From contig BSYQ01000002.1 in assembly GCA_030272585.1 (NCBI GenBank), positions 7,874,001 to 7,938,000 of the forward strand: a stretch of DNA of 64,000 nt, given 5' to 3'. Position 1 is the stretch's first letter. Each line of letters starts with the position of its first letter. A program made the position numbers and the translations under genes. Shown one piece after another: positions 33,235 to 42,165 of this stretch. The notes under the pieces are model-generated. The model did not search any database and was not told where the DNA came from. It saw only the letters and a program-made list of their open reading frames with translations. This stretch comes from Bryopsis sp. KO-2023 (lineage: Eukaryota > Chlorophyta > Ulvophyceae > Bryopsidales > Bryopsidaceae).

Positions 33235-33764
33235 TGTTGTGGTTACGTTGTTTCGCTGACGCTTTTCGGTGCTGTGGGAAGAGCGACGTCGACGCCCCGG
33301 TGCAGATCGAGAAGATTCAAGCAGAGGAAGAGTTCGAGCTGGTGGTAGGACTCCTCTGGTTCAGGTGTATTCTGGTGCTGGAGAGGGAATGGGAGAAAGA
33401 ATTGCCTTAACAAGTCGATTTCGTGCGAACTTCTCTGTTACAGATAGCGGACGAAGACGTGCCTTTTTCTGACGAGTCAGTGGAGCCAGAGTGCTTTGAG
33501 GGCGTCTTCAACTTCCTGCTACACGAGCAGCTTAGGTAAGAAATTGAAGTTTTTGGTGAATGTGGTGGGAGTTTCTTCACCTTACACTGTCATTCACTGA
33601 GGGGGCTGATACGTGTGGGCTATTTCAGCGTGAGCTTCGAACCAACGGCGCATTTTGAGTTCCAAGAAAGAGATGCTAGTGAAGTGCCCGAACAGCTGCT
33701 ACACGAAGGCTACGTGTGTGATGTTGGGCTGCGACAGAAACGTCGCAAACTTTGCAAAGTTTGA
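33235..33764 (+). CDS. Possible spliced gene fragment, unknown
   Basis: Three segments join in frame. The first ends at 33344; the first intron, 33345-33443, has a CTTAAC branch motif and TTACAG end. The second exon is 33444-33535. The second intron, 33536-33628, is 93 nt with a GTAAG donor and TTTCAG acceptor. The third exon runs from 33629 to a TGA ending at 33764. The product is acidic in the middle (IADEDVPFSDESVEPE) with a basic end. The start is not determined. It conflicts over 33670-33764 with the long frame described next, so at most one is translated there. No family recognised. Confidence 0.35.
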
Positions 33765-34658
33765 TAGGGTCGCGTTTTCCCCATTCAAAATGACAACGCG
33801 AGTACCGAAGCCAATGGGTGCAAAAGCGCGACGCACGAAATTGTCAAGATTTGGCATACACGTTGCCCCCGTCTTCAGCAGAAACCTGGTAGGCTTGATA
33901 CATCGTATTCGGGCGATAGAAGATTTTGATGGTGTGGGACACGCCATTGTCAGCGAAGAAGCCCAAAGTGTAAGTCTCCACACCACGATTGAAGCGATAG
34001 TCTTTACCAGGTTTTCTGTACCTTGTCTTTTATCGAAACCTCGAAGTTTACTGGAGAAACGCAAAAGCGAAGTCTGCGCAGGGACTACGGTTAGAGGTCC
34101 TCCCTGTGTGTGTGTTGCGCCAAAGGGTCGTCAGAAGTGCATCAATATCGAATTAAATGCCATCAGTGTCAGCTCGAAGGCAGGATTAACTACCGTCGTT
34201 TGTGATGTTTTCGCGCAGCCGTGGGCTCAACGTCAACCTGAATACTTCCCTTTTGAAATTCTAGAAGGGGAAATCATAAAGGAGAATCATGTGGGGGCTT
34301 ACGAAGTAGATTCAAATGTTTACAAGGCAAAAGGCGCAAGAAAGAGCAGGTGCAAATGGAGATCCGCACATGCAATGATGCTTCGGCCTTTGATCCGCCA
34401 GGATAATGCGATGGAAGCCTTCAGTGAACAAGCACTGAGGGACGAGTGCAAAAAAGGCACTGGATTGAGAGACGGGGGTGCGAAAATCGGGAAATCTGGG
34501 ATCGCGTTTGAACTTCAAAGCTCCGAATTTGGTGGGAGGCACAAGATGCATTGGTGTTCCGAAGCGAGCGAATCGACTTTACACCTACCCTGGCGAATCA
34601 TACCGAAATGCATAACCGGAACGGAGCTAAGTATAGGTATACTAAAAGCGGCGGCTCC
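33670..34658 (+). pseudogene. 5' half of an unidentified ORF interrupted by element A
   Basis: The frame is open from the ATG at 33670 to the insertion point, about 330 codons, too long to be chance. It continues exactly in frame after the target duplication at 54194 to a stop at 54494. Cysteines are frequent at the start (CPNSCYTKATCVMLGCD). Recognisable words such as PWAQRQPEYFPFEIL or SGIAFELQSSEFGG do not match a family I know. Before the insertion it was probably a continuous coding exon of about 430 codons; it is now cut in two by 19.5 kb. Confidence 0.55.
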
Positions 34659-35008
34659 TGTAGTGAATCGCCTGATTCAGAGCCTGCTGGGCCCTGAATC
34701 AGGAGATCTGACTGTAGGTTGGCGAGCTGGCAGCTCAGCAGGTGTCCCTGCTGAACTGGCAGCTCAGAACATTCTGTGATCTGACCTGATACAGTGATGG
34801 GTTCACTGTGTCAGCTCAGTAGTTGTCTGATCAGGGGATCAGGTCTTGTCAGAGGTGCTGCAGCAGGGTATTTGAGCAGCGCCTCTAGGGTATTGGTACA
34901 CTTGGTTTTAACCTAGCTTTTAACCTTGTTTGGAGTGCTTTGCACCTTGGTCTCCCTTTGTTTCACCTTCAGCTTGGCTGGCAGACTTGCAGAGTCGCAG
35001 CCGTTGCA
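34659..35008 (+). repeat. Element A 5' LTR
   Basis: 350 bp; by eye identical to 53839-54188. Confidence 0.95.
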
Positions 35009-35024
35009 TTGGTTTCGGAGCACT
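35009..35024 (+). other. Element A primer-binding site
   Basis: TTGGTTTCGGAGCACT directly after the LTR. The same 13-nt core occurs in elements B and C. Confidence 0.75.
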
Positions 35025-35446
35025 CTTGTGGCAAGATCACAAGTGATCTTGGGAGAGGTAGAGAGTTCTGGTGAAGCAGCAGGCGCAGAGTTTTCAGGCG
35101 CAAGGTTTTTGCAGAATCGATCAGGGCGCAGGGTAGCGCTGAGTGCAGGCATAGTTGGCGCAGTTTTCGCACAGTTTTGTGTAGGCGCAGTGCTGCACAG
35201 AGGTCGTTTTGTACGCAAGGTTATAGTAGAGTTTGCAGGCGTTGCCTAGCATAGAACGTTGTCAGGCGCAGGTTTTGCGCAGCAGTAAGGGGCACAGTTC
35301 AGTGCGGGCACAGACGCAGATTTGCGCAGCCTTGAGTGGTAGAGTTTTGCAGGCGCAGGTTTTGCGCAGCAGCAAGGGGGCACAGACGCAGATTTGCGCG
35401 GCCTGAAGTGTTAGAGTTTGCGTAGCGGAACTAGGGTCGGCAGTTG
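35025..35446 (+). repeat. Element A leader with imperfect tandem repeats
   Basis: Units containing CAGGCGCAGGTTTTGCGCAG and ACAGACGCAGATTTGCGC recur between about 35260 and 35420 at about 70-87 bp spacing. GGCGCAG motifs also occur earlier from 35085. The leader may serve packaging or internal initiation, but that is inference. Confidence 0.6.
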
Positions 35447-35767
35447 ATGAGCAGTGCGGGCTCAGGTTTTACAGTTGTTAGTTCTGACGAAGAGGAAGTG
35501 TCCTCTGACGGGTTTCCTAGTGAGAATCAGCCAGATCAGACTCGGACTTTACCTGCCTTTGTTTTCAGAGCAGGACCTATCAGGGAAAACAGGGTGCAGG
35601 AACCACTGAGTCAGGTGGAGGAGAGTTCAGTTTTGGCTCCCTCGCACGATCATTATTGGGTGTTTCGTCAGGGTACTTGGATATATTCTGTTACTTGTAG
35701 GAATCCGAACTGCCTTCTTTTGTTAGAGTGGCTTGAGAAGGAAAGGATCAGAACTAGCAACCTGTAA
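35447..35767 (+). CDS. Element A small ORF a (H-x-H / C-x2-P-x-C protein)
   Basis: 106 residues from the ATG at 35447. The first part is acidic and serine-rich (SSDEEEVSSDG); the second has H-D-H...R-x-G-x2-I-x4-C-x2-P-x-C. The same spaced residues occur in the next ORF, so the two are related. Paired H-x-H and C-x4-C could bind a metal. The ORF ends in a single TAA, and the same frame stays open into ORF b, so readthrough would fuse them. Not a known retrotransposon protein to me. Confidence 0.6.
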   Translation: MSSAGSGFTVVSSDEEEVSSDGFPSENQPDQTRTLPAFVFRAGPIRENRVQEPLSQVEESSVLAPSHDHYWVFRQGTWIYSVTCRNPNCLLLLEWLEKERIRTSNL

Positions 35768-35794
35768 AAGAGATCTTCTGACTCTGGTTGTTGT

Positions 35795-36277
35795 ATGAGT
35801 TTTGGTAGACCTGTAGCAGTGAGAAGTAGCGAAAGTGAGGCAGAAACAGACGAGGAAACTGTGATTCAGGGTGAGGCAGAGTTTCAGGGAAACCTGCCAC
35901 CTGATCTGTTTACTTTCGCAGGGGACTGGGTTCCAGCTCCTTACAGGTTACCCAGACCGGTGCAGGTTCTGGGTCCAGTGAGACACCCGTTGGCAGTGGT
36001 GCCACCACCTCCTCTCAGAGCGCCTCCTCACGGCCACAGAAAGGCAGAACGCAGTGGTAACGTCATCAGATACTACGACTGTTCTGATCCTCAGTGTCCT
36101 ATCTACAGATTGCAGAGGGCAACGCAGGAGAGGCGTGAGCAGAACGAGCAGAGGCGTGAGCAGAACGAGCTGAGGCGCAGAAGGAATGTCAGGCGGGGAG
36201 GAGCAGATGGGGGTACCAGCCCCAGATCCTTTCGATCTGCAGGCAATGAGGCAGATGATAACAGATCTGCAGAATGA
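35795..36277 (+). CDS. Element A small ORF b (paralogue of ORF a)
   Basis: 160 residues. It repeats the plan of ORF a: acidic serine-rich start (SSESEAETDEE), a Pro-rich middle, then H-G-H...R-x-G-x2-I-x4-C-x2-P-x-C (CSDPQC). It adds a strongly basic tail (repeats of EQNEQRRE, then RRRRNVRRGG). It lies in the same frame as ORF a and overlaps the first 92 nt of gag in another frame. Function unknown; a nucleic-acid-binding protein is a reasonable inference from the tail. Confidence 0.6.
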   Translation: MSFGRPVAVRSSESEAETDEETVIQGEAEFQGNLPPDLFTFAGDWVPAPYRLPRPVQVLGPVRHPLAVVPPPPLRAPPHGHRKAERSGNVIRYYDCSDPQCPIYRLQRATQERREQNEQRREQNELRRRRNVRRGGADGGTSPRSFRSAGNEADDNRSAE

Positions 36278-37379
36278 AGTCCTTCACCTGAGGAATGTTG
36301 CTGCAAATGTCAACCATCAGATGAATGATGTGGTGCAGCAGGCTGTGGCAGAAAGGTTGCCTCAGCCACAGGCTCCAGCAGCACTGGGCAAGGCCAGAGC
36401 AAAGACACCAGATGCTTGGTATGGTGACCCTGGTGATATCCCACTGAATGAGTGGCAGGTGCAGTTACAGACATATTTTGATGTGACAGGCACAAGGGAT
36501 GTAGAGCAGCAGGTTTTAGTGGCTGCAGGATCACTCAGGGGAGCTGCAGGTACTTGGTGGAGAGGCAGATATGAGGCTGCTCTTGCAGGCCACCAAGAAC
36601 TGCCTCAGACACTTGTTGTTTTGGTTGAACAGCTGAGACAGGAGTTTGGCAAGGTGAACGAGAACCGTGACTTCAGAAGAGAGTGGTCTCGGTTGCGTCA
36701 GGGGCGACTTTCGGTTGCTGAGTATGTACACAAGTTTCGCAGGCTCACACTGCAGATTCATGACAGCAATCCTGGGGAAAAGCTCTTCAGGTTCATGGAG
36801 GGTCTGCACGAGCGTCTGCGGACGAAGGTTGAGATGGAAGATCCCAACACCCTCGAAAGAGCGATTGCGCTGGCGGCTACTTGGGAAGGTCCTCTTGAAA
36901 ACTACCACAGAGATCGCAGTCCCAGCAGTAGACGCGCAAGGTCGCGCAGGGACAGATCGAAGAGTCGTGGCAGGTCGTTCAGCAGAGGCAGATCCCAGAG
37001 CAGAGGTCGCAGTAGCAGTCGAGGAAGGTATAACACCGAACGCGACAGGTACCACCCGCAGCGTCAGGCACCACACTTAGGTGATCGTATGGAGGTTGAT
37101 GGCCTCCAGCGTAACCGCGTGGGGTTTGATGTCAGGGAAGGTCGCAGCGGCAGTAGGGGTCGCAGCGGCAGTCGCGGTGGTGATCGCAGTTACAGTCGCA
37201 GTAAAAGCAGAGGACGCAGTGGCAGTCCTCGCAGACACCAGAGGCAGAAACGAGGAGGAACTGGAGAGGGTTCCTCAGACAGGAGGAGCAGAATGGATAT
37301 GGGCAGATCAGCAGCCCATGTTGATTGTTACAGGTGTGGCAAGAAAGGCCACTTCGCCGCTGACTGCTCGGAAAACTAA
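36186..37379 (+). CDS. Gag of element A
   Basis: 397 residues. A coiled-coil-like start (MRQMITDLQNEVLHLRNV) is followed by a retrotransposon gag core (TPDAWYGDPGDIPLNEW, WWRGRYEA, EFGKVNENRDFRREW, LSVAEYVHKFRRL). An unusual SR/RG domain from about 36925 to 37250 follows, with many SRGRS and SRS units. A zinc knuckle CYRCGKKGHFAADC lies at 37326-37370. The knuckle binds element RNA. The SR region resembles splicing-factor RS domains, by composition only. Gag ends with TAA at 37377-37379 while the pol frame is already open. Confidence 0.9.
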   Translation: MSGGEEQMGVPAPDPFDLQAMRQMITDLQNEVLHLRNVAANVNHQMNDVVQQAVAERLPQPQAPAALGKARAKTPDAWYGDPGDIPLNEWQVQLQTYFDVTGTRDVEQQVLVAAGSLRGAAGTWWRGRYEAALAGHQELPQTLVVLVEQLRQEFGKVNENRDFRREWSRLRQGRLSVAEYVHKFRRLTLQIHDSNPGEKLFRFMEGLHERLRTKVEMEDPNTLERAIALAATWEGPLENYHRDRSPSSRRARSRRDRSKSRGRSFSRGRSQSRGRSSSRGRYNTERDRYHPQRQAPHLGDRMEVDGLQRNRVGFDVREGRSGSRGRSGSRGGDRSYSRSKSRGRSGSPRRHQRQKRGGTGEGSSDRRSRMDMGRSAAHVDCYRCGKKGHFAADCSEN

Positions 37380-38953
37380 AGAGGTCAAGGGCTGGAGAGT
37401 CCCTTGGCCGGAATGAAAAGGTGAAGGAGGACAGAAGAGGAGTGTGGGAGGGCCGGCGTAGCCACCCACACAAGGAGGCTACCATGGGGAGGGTAGCATC
37501 TGTTTCAGGGAAGCAGAACCTGGCAGGTGGTGTGCCTTGTGAAGCCACACCGAAAGGGAAGGTCGGTCGTTTGGAAAACGTTGAACTGGCGGGTACTCTG
37601 TTGGAGGCAGAGTCTCCTGCAAGTAGGTCAGTGGATGAACTGGCGGGTACTCTGTTGGAGGCAGAGTCTCCTGCAAGTAGGTCAGTGGATGAACTGGCGG
37701 GTACTCTGTTGGAGGCAGAGTCTCCTGCAAGTAGGTCAGTGGATGAATTGGCGGGTACTCTGCTGGAGGCAGAGTCTCCTGCAAGTAGGTCAGTGGATGA
37801 ATTGGCGGGTACTCTGCTGGGGGCAGAGTCTCCTGCGAGTAGGTCAGTGGATGAATTAGTGGGTGCTGCTGCAGGGGCAGTAGCATCTGCAGGAATTTTG
37901 AAGGAGGTTTCCGGGAATGAGGAGGCTGGTCGGTCAAGTGGAACCACCACCTCTCAGGTCCCTGAGGCAGGAGGTGCAGGGCCAGGCGGGGCCACACCTG
38001 ACCTGCATGAGTTTTCTGTGCATGTGAGTGCTGACAGTGATCTGAGGGCAGACACTGCAGACTCGTTTTCAGTGAGAGAGGAATCTGGGCTGGGCAGACC
38101 TAATGAAGTTTGCTTTCAAGGACATAGCTTAGATGAACCCCCACTTTTGAAGTTGAGAGGAGTCCATGGGGGGACTCAAGGGATGTTGAAGACCACAGGA
38201 ACTGTGGCAGGTTGTTTTTCTCGAATATTGATAGATAGTGGGGCAACTGACAATTTTGTTTCAAAAGATTGGTTGCTTGAAAATGGCATTCAGACAGAAG
38301 CTGCTGAGGTACTGACTGAGGTGCAGTTAGCAGATGGTAAAACCTCAGAAAAGGTAGAAAAAGAACTGCAGGCCAGTGTCAAAATGGGCAAGTTTGTGTC
38401 AGAGGAAAAGATGTATGCCATAACACTAGGGAGGTACGACCTGGTGTTAGGAATGTCTTGGTTAAGCAAACACAACCCTGTCATAGATTGGCAAAAGAAG
38501 TTGTTGGTTTTGCAGACACCTCAGGGAGCAGTCAATCTCAGAATGCAGACTGGTAGAGTAGAGGATTGCAGTACAGCAGAGTTGGATCTGATGTCTGCAG
38601 CAGAGTTCGCACAGGTTGCTCGCAAGGGCAGACCTACATATTTACTTCATTTGAAAGAAGTGGATGTTGAGCATGCAATAAATGGGTTAGAAAGTACTGA
38701 AGCAGTAAAAGGAAGTTTTGCAGATACAGTCTCAGAGGAAGAAAGAGAAGCTTTGCAGTTGGAAAAAGAAATCAGAAAAGAGTTTCAGGATTTGTTCAAA
38801 GAAGAACTGCCTCAGGAGTTACCTCCTGACAGAGGTGTTAACCACAAGATAGAACTTGTGGAAGGGGCAGAACCGGTAAAGAAGGGACTTTACAGGGCTA
38901 GTTTTGCAGAAAGAGAAGAACTGAAAAAGCAGTTGGCAGTGTTAGTCTTTTAG
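37364..38953 (+). CDS. Pol of element A, 5' part (linker and protease), interrupted
   Basis: The pol frame is -1 relative to gag and open from 37364, overlapping gag by 16 nt, so Pol is probably made by -1 frameshifting near GGAAAAC before the gag stop; there is no good ATG. After a linker with five 18-residue repeats (37580-37860) comes an aspartic protease (ILIDSGATDNFV, near 38226) and a pre-RT segment ending at 38939, where element B is inserted. Reading on into the B LTR adds a few codons and stops at 38953. The remaining pol continues in frame at 49055. Confidence 0.85.
   Translation: MLGKLKRSRAGESLGRNEKVKEDRRGVWEGRRSHPHKEATMGRVASVSGKQNLAGGVPCEATPKGKVGRLENVELAGTLLEAESPASRSVDELAGTLLEAESPASRSVDELAGTLLEAESPASRSVDELAGTLLEAESPASRSVDELAGTLLGAESPASRSVDELVGAAAGAVASAGILKEVSGNEEAGRSSGTTTSQVPEAGGAGPGGATPDLHEFSVHVSADSDLRADTADSFSVREESGLGRPNEVCFQGHSLDEPPLLKLRGVHGGTQGMLKTTGTVAGCFSRILIDSGATDNFVSKDWLLENGIQTEAAEVLTEVQLADGKTSEKVEKELQASVKMGKFVSEEKMYAITLGRYDLVLGMSWLSKHNPVIDWQKKLLVLQTPQGAVNLRMQTGRVEDCSTAELDLMSAAEFAQVARKGRPTYLLHLKEVDVEHAINGLESTEAVKGSFADTVSEEEREALQLEKEIRKEFQDLFKEELPQELPPDRGVNHKIELVEGAEPVKKGLYRASFAEREELKKQLAVLVF
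37580..37860 (+). repeat. 54-bp in-frame tandem repeat in pol A
   Basis: Five units of 54 bp encode ELAGTLLEAESPASRSVD with few changes. Being a multiple of three, the repeat can vary in number without breaking the frame. It forms a flexible acidic linker before the protease. Confidence 0.9.
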
Positions 38954-39368
38954 CGCTATACGAGGTAGTTTGGGATAGAGCCGAGGGTGGCTGACGCATG
39001 TGGGTTCACGAGTAAGACAGATTAGACCCAGAGTTTGGGGCATGCGTCAGCGTACTACACTTAGGGGTACTTAAGAGGCCCACTCGTTGTTTTGACATTC
39101 TATTCTTTCACTTTATTTTGTAAGAACTCGGGATTCGTGGGATTGGTGTGTTCCCGCTTGTGTGTGTGTTTGTGTGTGTGTGTGTTAAGTGTTTGCCTGA
39201 CGCAATCACTTCCCAATCCAAGTGCTCTAGTAGCGTTCACAACCGCGCTAGCTAGAGAGTTGTCTAAACCAACAAACCCCACAAGTATACTTGCGTTAGC
39301 CAGCAAGTTATCACGAATCCAATCAACACAGCCGACCACTATTGCGTCACCCACAAGCTTCACTATCA
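38940..39368 (+). repeat. Element B 5' LTR
   Basis: 429 bp, same length as the other LTR. It contains a GT microsatellite (about 39160-39185). Short frames inside it are not genes. Confidence 0.95.
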
Positions 39369-39386
39369 ATTGGTTTCGGAGCGAGG
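39369..39386 (+). other. Element B primer-binding site
   Basis: ATTGGTTTCGGAGCGAG follows the LTR; core as in A and C. Confidence 0.75.
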
Positions 39387-39513
39387 CAAGAACTTTAAGT
39401 TCTTGAGATCGAAACTTGTGAACGTGGCGCAGCAAACGTTTTTGTTTGTTTGTTTGGTAGAGAGAAACTCCAACCGTGGTTGTTGAGTACTCCCAAATAG
39501 TGGCTGAGAGACC

Positions 39514-42165
39514 ATGGCTGACCGTGAACACGCATTGGCAGTGCGCGAGCCTCAAGTTGAAGAGCCAGGGATTGAACCTGAGTTCGATGAGGAATTGCCT
39601 GACGCACCCAATGTTGTGTATCAACAAATAAACGTCCAGAACATCCACAATGTCCAGCAAGCAGCTGTCGACATAGACATGGGAGCTGATGCGGAAGCCT
39701 TAAGAGAGGATGTGGATGCGGTCCATGACCGTGTGGACGATTTAGCCCACGGGCTAAGGGGTCACCTGCAGCAAGTTGACCAGACACTGGGGCAGAGGCT
39801 AGCCCATGCTGAGGCCTCTGTGTCGAACCAACTGGCTGGCGCATCAGAGGTGATCGGGCAGGCGCTGGAAACACAGCACCAGCATGCGCAACAGGTTGAG
39901 GCCACACAGCATGCGGTGGTGTCGCAACAGCAGAAGCTGGATTCAGTAGCGGCTCAACATAGTCGATACGAGCAGAGGCTATTACGCCAAGATATCGACC
40001 ATAGGAAAGAAAGAGCCGAGATCAAAGCTTCTGTGGATGCAATAACGAGGAGAATGGATGCCGCAGACATTCTAGCGGACTCTCGTTTTGCTGACCTAAA
40101 AGAAGCAACTGAAGCATCAGCACTTCAGTTAAAACAACTCTCCGAGTTATCCCTTGTTCAAGGGCGGAGAATTGAAGGCTTATTAGGAACTGTTGCGGAT
40201 TCCAACGAAAAAGTCGAACGGACTCTAGAATTGTTTCGGGAGTCCTTGCATAAACAAGGTGCTGAGGTGAAGCGTTTGCAGAGCTCAAGAGTAGCAATTC
40301 AAAAAGATTTGATTGCCTTGGAGAAAAAGGCATCCAAGACCTGGGATCAGCAGCAAGATGCAGCTGATGTGGTTGCCTTAAGATTATCTGGCCTGGAACG
40401 AAGCATGGAGGATGTGAGTGGCGGAAGTCAGAGTGCCCAAAGTGGAAGTGATGCTCGTGCAGTATCACCAGAGCGTGAAGAATCAACTTCCCCTGAGCCT
40501 GAGGACTCAGCCTTTGGGATACCACTGCCGAAGAAATCAGTAAAGCAGTTGGCTGCATCATGGCCGCCACTGGACCAGAGCTTCGCGGTAGGAATGGTTG
40601 GGGCAGGAACCTCAACAATACCGGCTCCTCCAGCAGTACAGGTCGAGGAGGGTGAAATTGTTGCTGCAGAAGCACCACCATGCACTGCAGTGGATAGCGC
40701 ACCAGACGCTGATTTCACATTCCCTCAGTTGATACCTCCAAGTACAAGAGCTCAGCCTGGAGTACGCATCTCAGAACCCGACTCTGCCGATGGATCACGT
40801 AGACCCACACGAACTAACCCAAGAGTTCTCTCCTCAGCAGAAGTGTTATATCAAATTGACCTTGAGCGTGCTAAGGCACAGGTCAGAGAAGAGAAAGGAA
40901 AAGAACCCATGCAGATCCCCACACGTACTGGAAGATTGGGACTTGGGTTAAGTGCTTTGGGAGCAAGGGTAGAAAATAATCCCTTTGCTGCACTTGGTTC
41001 ATATGAGTCTACTGGTGGACCCAGTCGAGTTCCTCGCATGCGAGGTAACTTTGGAGACCCTGGTGATGACGACCCAGATGATGATGGCGGTGATGATTAC
41101 CGCGACAGACGAAACCGCCCACCTTCCCGCATTCCAGGTGCGCCTGATGGCGGTGGAGGTGGTGGCGGCGGTGGAGATGGTGGAGGCGGTGGACCTCCCG
41201 GTGGACCTCCTGATGGAGGTGGAGGTGGAGGTGGCGCTGGACCAGCAGGCCCAGGACCTCCTAGGCAAGGACAGTGGTTGCCTAGCACCGTCAAGTTGCA
41301 AATGCCTCGTGCATTTAACGGAAGTGGAGAACCAAAAGCCCGTAAATGGCAAGTGCTCATGACGCGGTACTTGAGAACCTGCGGAGTGCATGAAGCACAG
41401 TGGCAATCGATTATGGCCACTAACCTTTATGGGGCTGCCTCGGATTGGTTAACGATGCAAGAGTTGAAAATTCATCGAGGTGAAAGACCACCCTTCCGTG
41501 ACTGGATGGACTTCATGGATGGCTTAGCTACAGCTTTCGAATTCTCTAGTGATCGAGATGAAGCGTGGCGTGACCTCCATAAACTCAAGCAGACTGGAAC
41601 CGTGAAACAGTTCGTCAAAGAGTTTCAGCGGTTAGTCTTGAGGATTCCAGACCTCGAAGAGGATCACCAGTATTTGCTCTTCGTGGATGGACTTAAAAGT
41701 GAAGTTCAGAAGTTAGTCGCAGCAACGGTACCTCGAGATGTCGAGGCCGCCATCATATCCGCCGAACGATTGGAAGCCCTTGGAGTTGGAACACAAGGCC
41801 AAGGAGGGCAGACCAATCCGAAAAAGAAAGGAGTCTGGCGTGGTGGAAGAAAGAAGAAAGGCCAGAATCAGGGTCAGCAGCAGCAGAACCCCACACCACC
41901 AGCCCAAGCACCACCACAAGCTGCCGCAGGAGTGCAACAGCAGCAGCAACAGCAACAAGGACGAGGAGGAGGACGTGGTGGTGGTGGACGTGGACGCGGT
42001 GGTGGTAACCGTGGAAGAGGACAAGCCAATCAGGGAAGACAGAACCCCCAGGGGGGAGGGGGATATCATTGTTATCTTTGTGGAAAGAAGGGTCATCCTG
42101 TGAGGCAATGTCCTAGATTGGAGGAGGTGAAAAACCTCCCCGATGTAAAAAAAATGTTAAACTGA
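39514..42165 (+). CDS. Gag of element B
   Basis: 883 residues, long for a Ty3/Gypsy Gag. The first 300 residues are largely coiled-coil (for example QLAGASEVIGQALETQHQHA and RTLELFRESLHKQGAEVKRL). A disordered acidic/Pro-rich part and a Gly-Pro run (41140-41260) follow. Then comes the gag core (QMPRAFNGSGEPKARKWQVL, AASDWLTMQEL, VKQFVKEFQRLV), a Gln run, an RGG-rich segment (41960-42030) and a zinc knuckle CYLCGKKGHPVRQC (42068-42110). It ends with TGA at 42163-42165, preceded by two slippery heptamers. RGG and knuckle both suit RNA binding. Confidence 0.9.
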   Translation: MADREHALAVREPQVEEPGIEPEFDEELPDAPNVVYQQINVQNIHNVQQAAVDIDMGADAEALREDVDAVHDRVDDLAHGLRGHLQQVDQTLGQRLAHAEASVSNQLAGASEVIGQALETQHQHAQQVEATQHAVVSQQQKLDSVAAQHSRYEQRLLRQDIDHRKERAEIKASVDAITRRMDAADILADSRFADLKEATEASALQLKQLSELSLVQGRRIEGLLGTVADSNEKVERTLELFRESLHKQGAEVKRLQSSRVAIQKDLIALEKKASKTWDQQQDAADVVALRLSGLERSMEDVSGGSQSAQSGSDARAVSPEREESTSPEPEDSAFGIPLPKKSVKQLAASWPPLDQSFAVGMVGAGTSTIPAPPAVQVEEGEIVAAEAPPCTAVDSAPDADFTFPQLIPPSTRAQPGVRISEPDSADGSRRPTRTNPRVLSSAEVLYQIDLERAKAQVREEKGKEPMQIPTRTGRLGLGLSALGARVENNPFAALGSYESTGGPSRVPRMRGNFGDPGDDDPDDDGGDDYRDRRNRPPSRIPGAPDGGGGGGGGGDGGGGGPPGGPPDGGGGGGGAGPAGPGPPRQGQWLPSTVKLQMPRAFNGSGEPKARKWQVLMTRYLRTCGVHEAQWQSIMATNLYGAASDWLTMQELKIHRGERPPFRDWMDFMDGLATAFEFSSDRDEAWRDLHKLKQTGTVKQFVKEFQRLVLRIPDLEEDHQYLLFVDGLKSEVQKLVAATVPRDVEAAIISAERLEALGVGTQGQGGQTNPKKKGVWRGGRKKKGQNQGQQQQNPTPPAQAPPQAAAGVQQQQQQQQGRGGGRGGGGRGRGGGNRGRGQANQGRQNPQGGGGYHCYLCGKKGHPVRQCPRLEEVKNLPDVKKMLN

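Noticed and set aside
37132..37997. 272- and 172-codon minus-strand frames in element A
   Set aside because: They are shadows of the SR region and of the 54-bp tandem repeat.
39092..39406. Frame in the LTR of element B, repeated at 48773
   Set aside because: It is LTR sequence present twice and includes a GT microsatellite; no protein evidence.
40022..41420. Long minus-strand frames opposite gag of element B
   Set aside because: They mirror the Gly/Pro- and repeat-rich sense frame; no domains.
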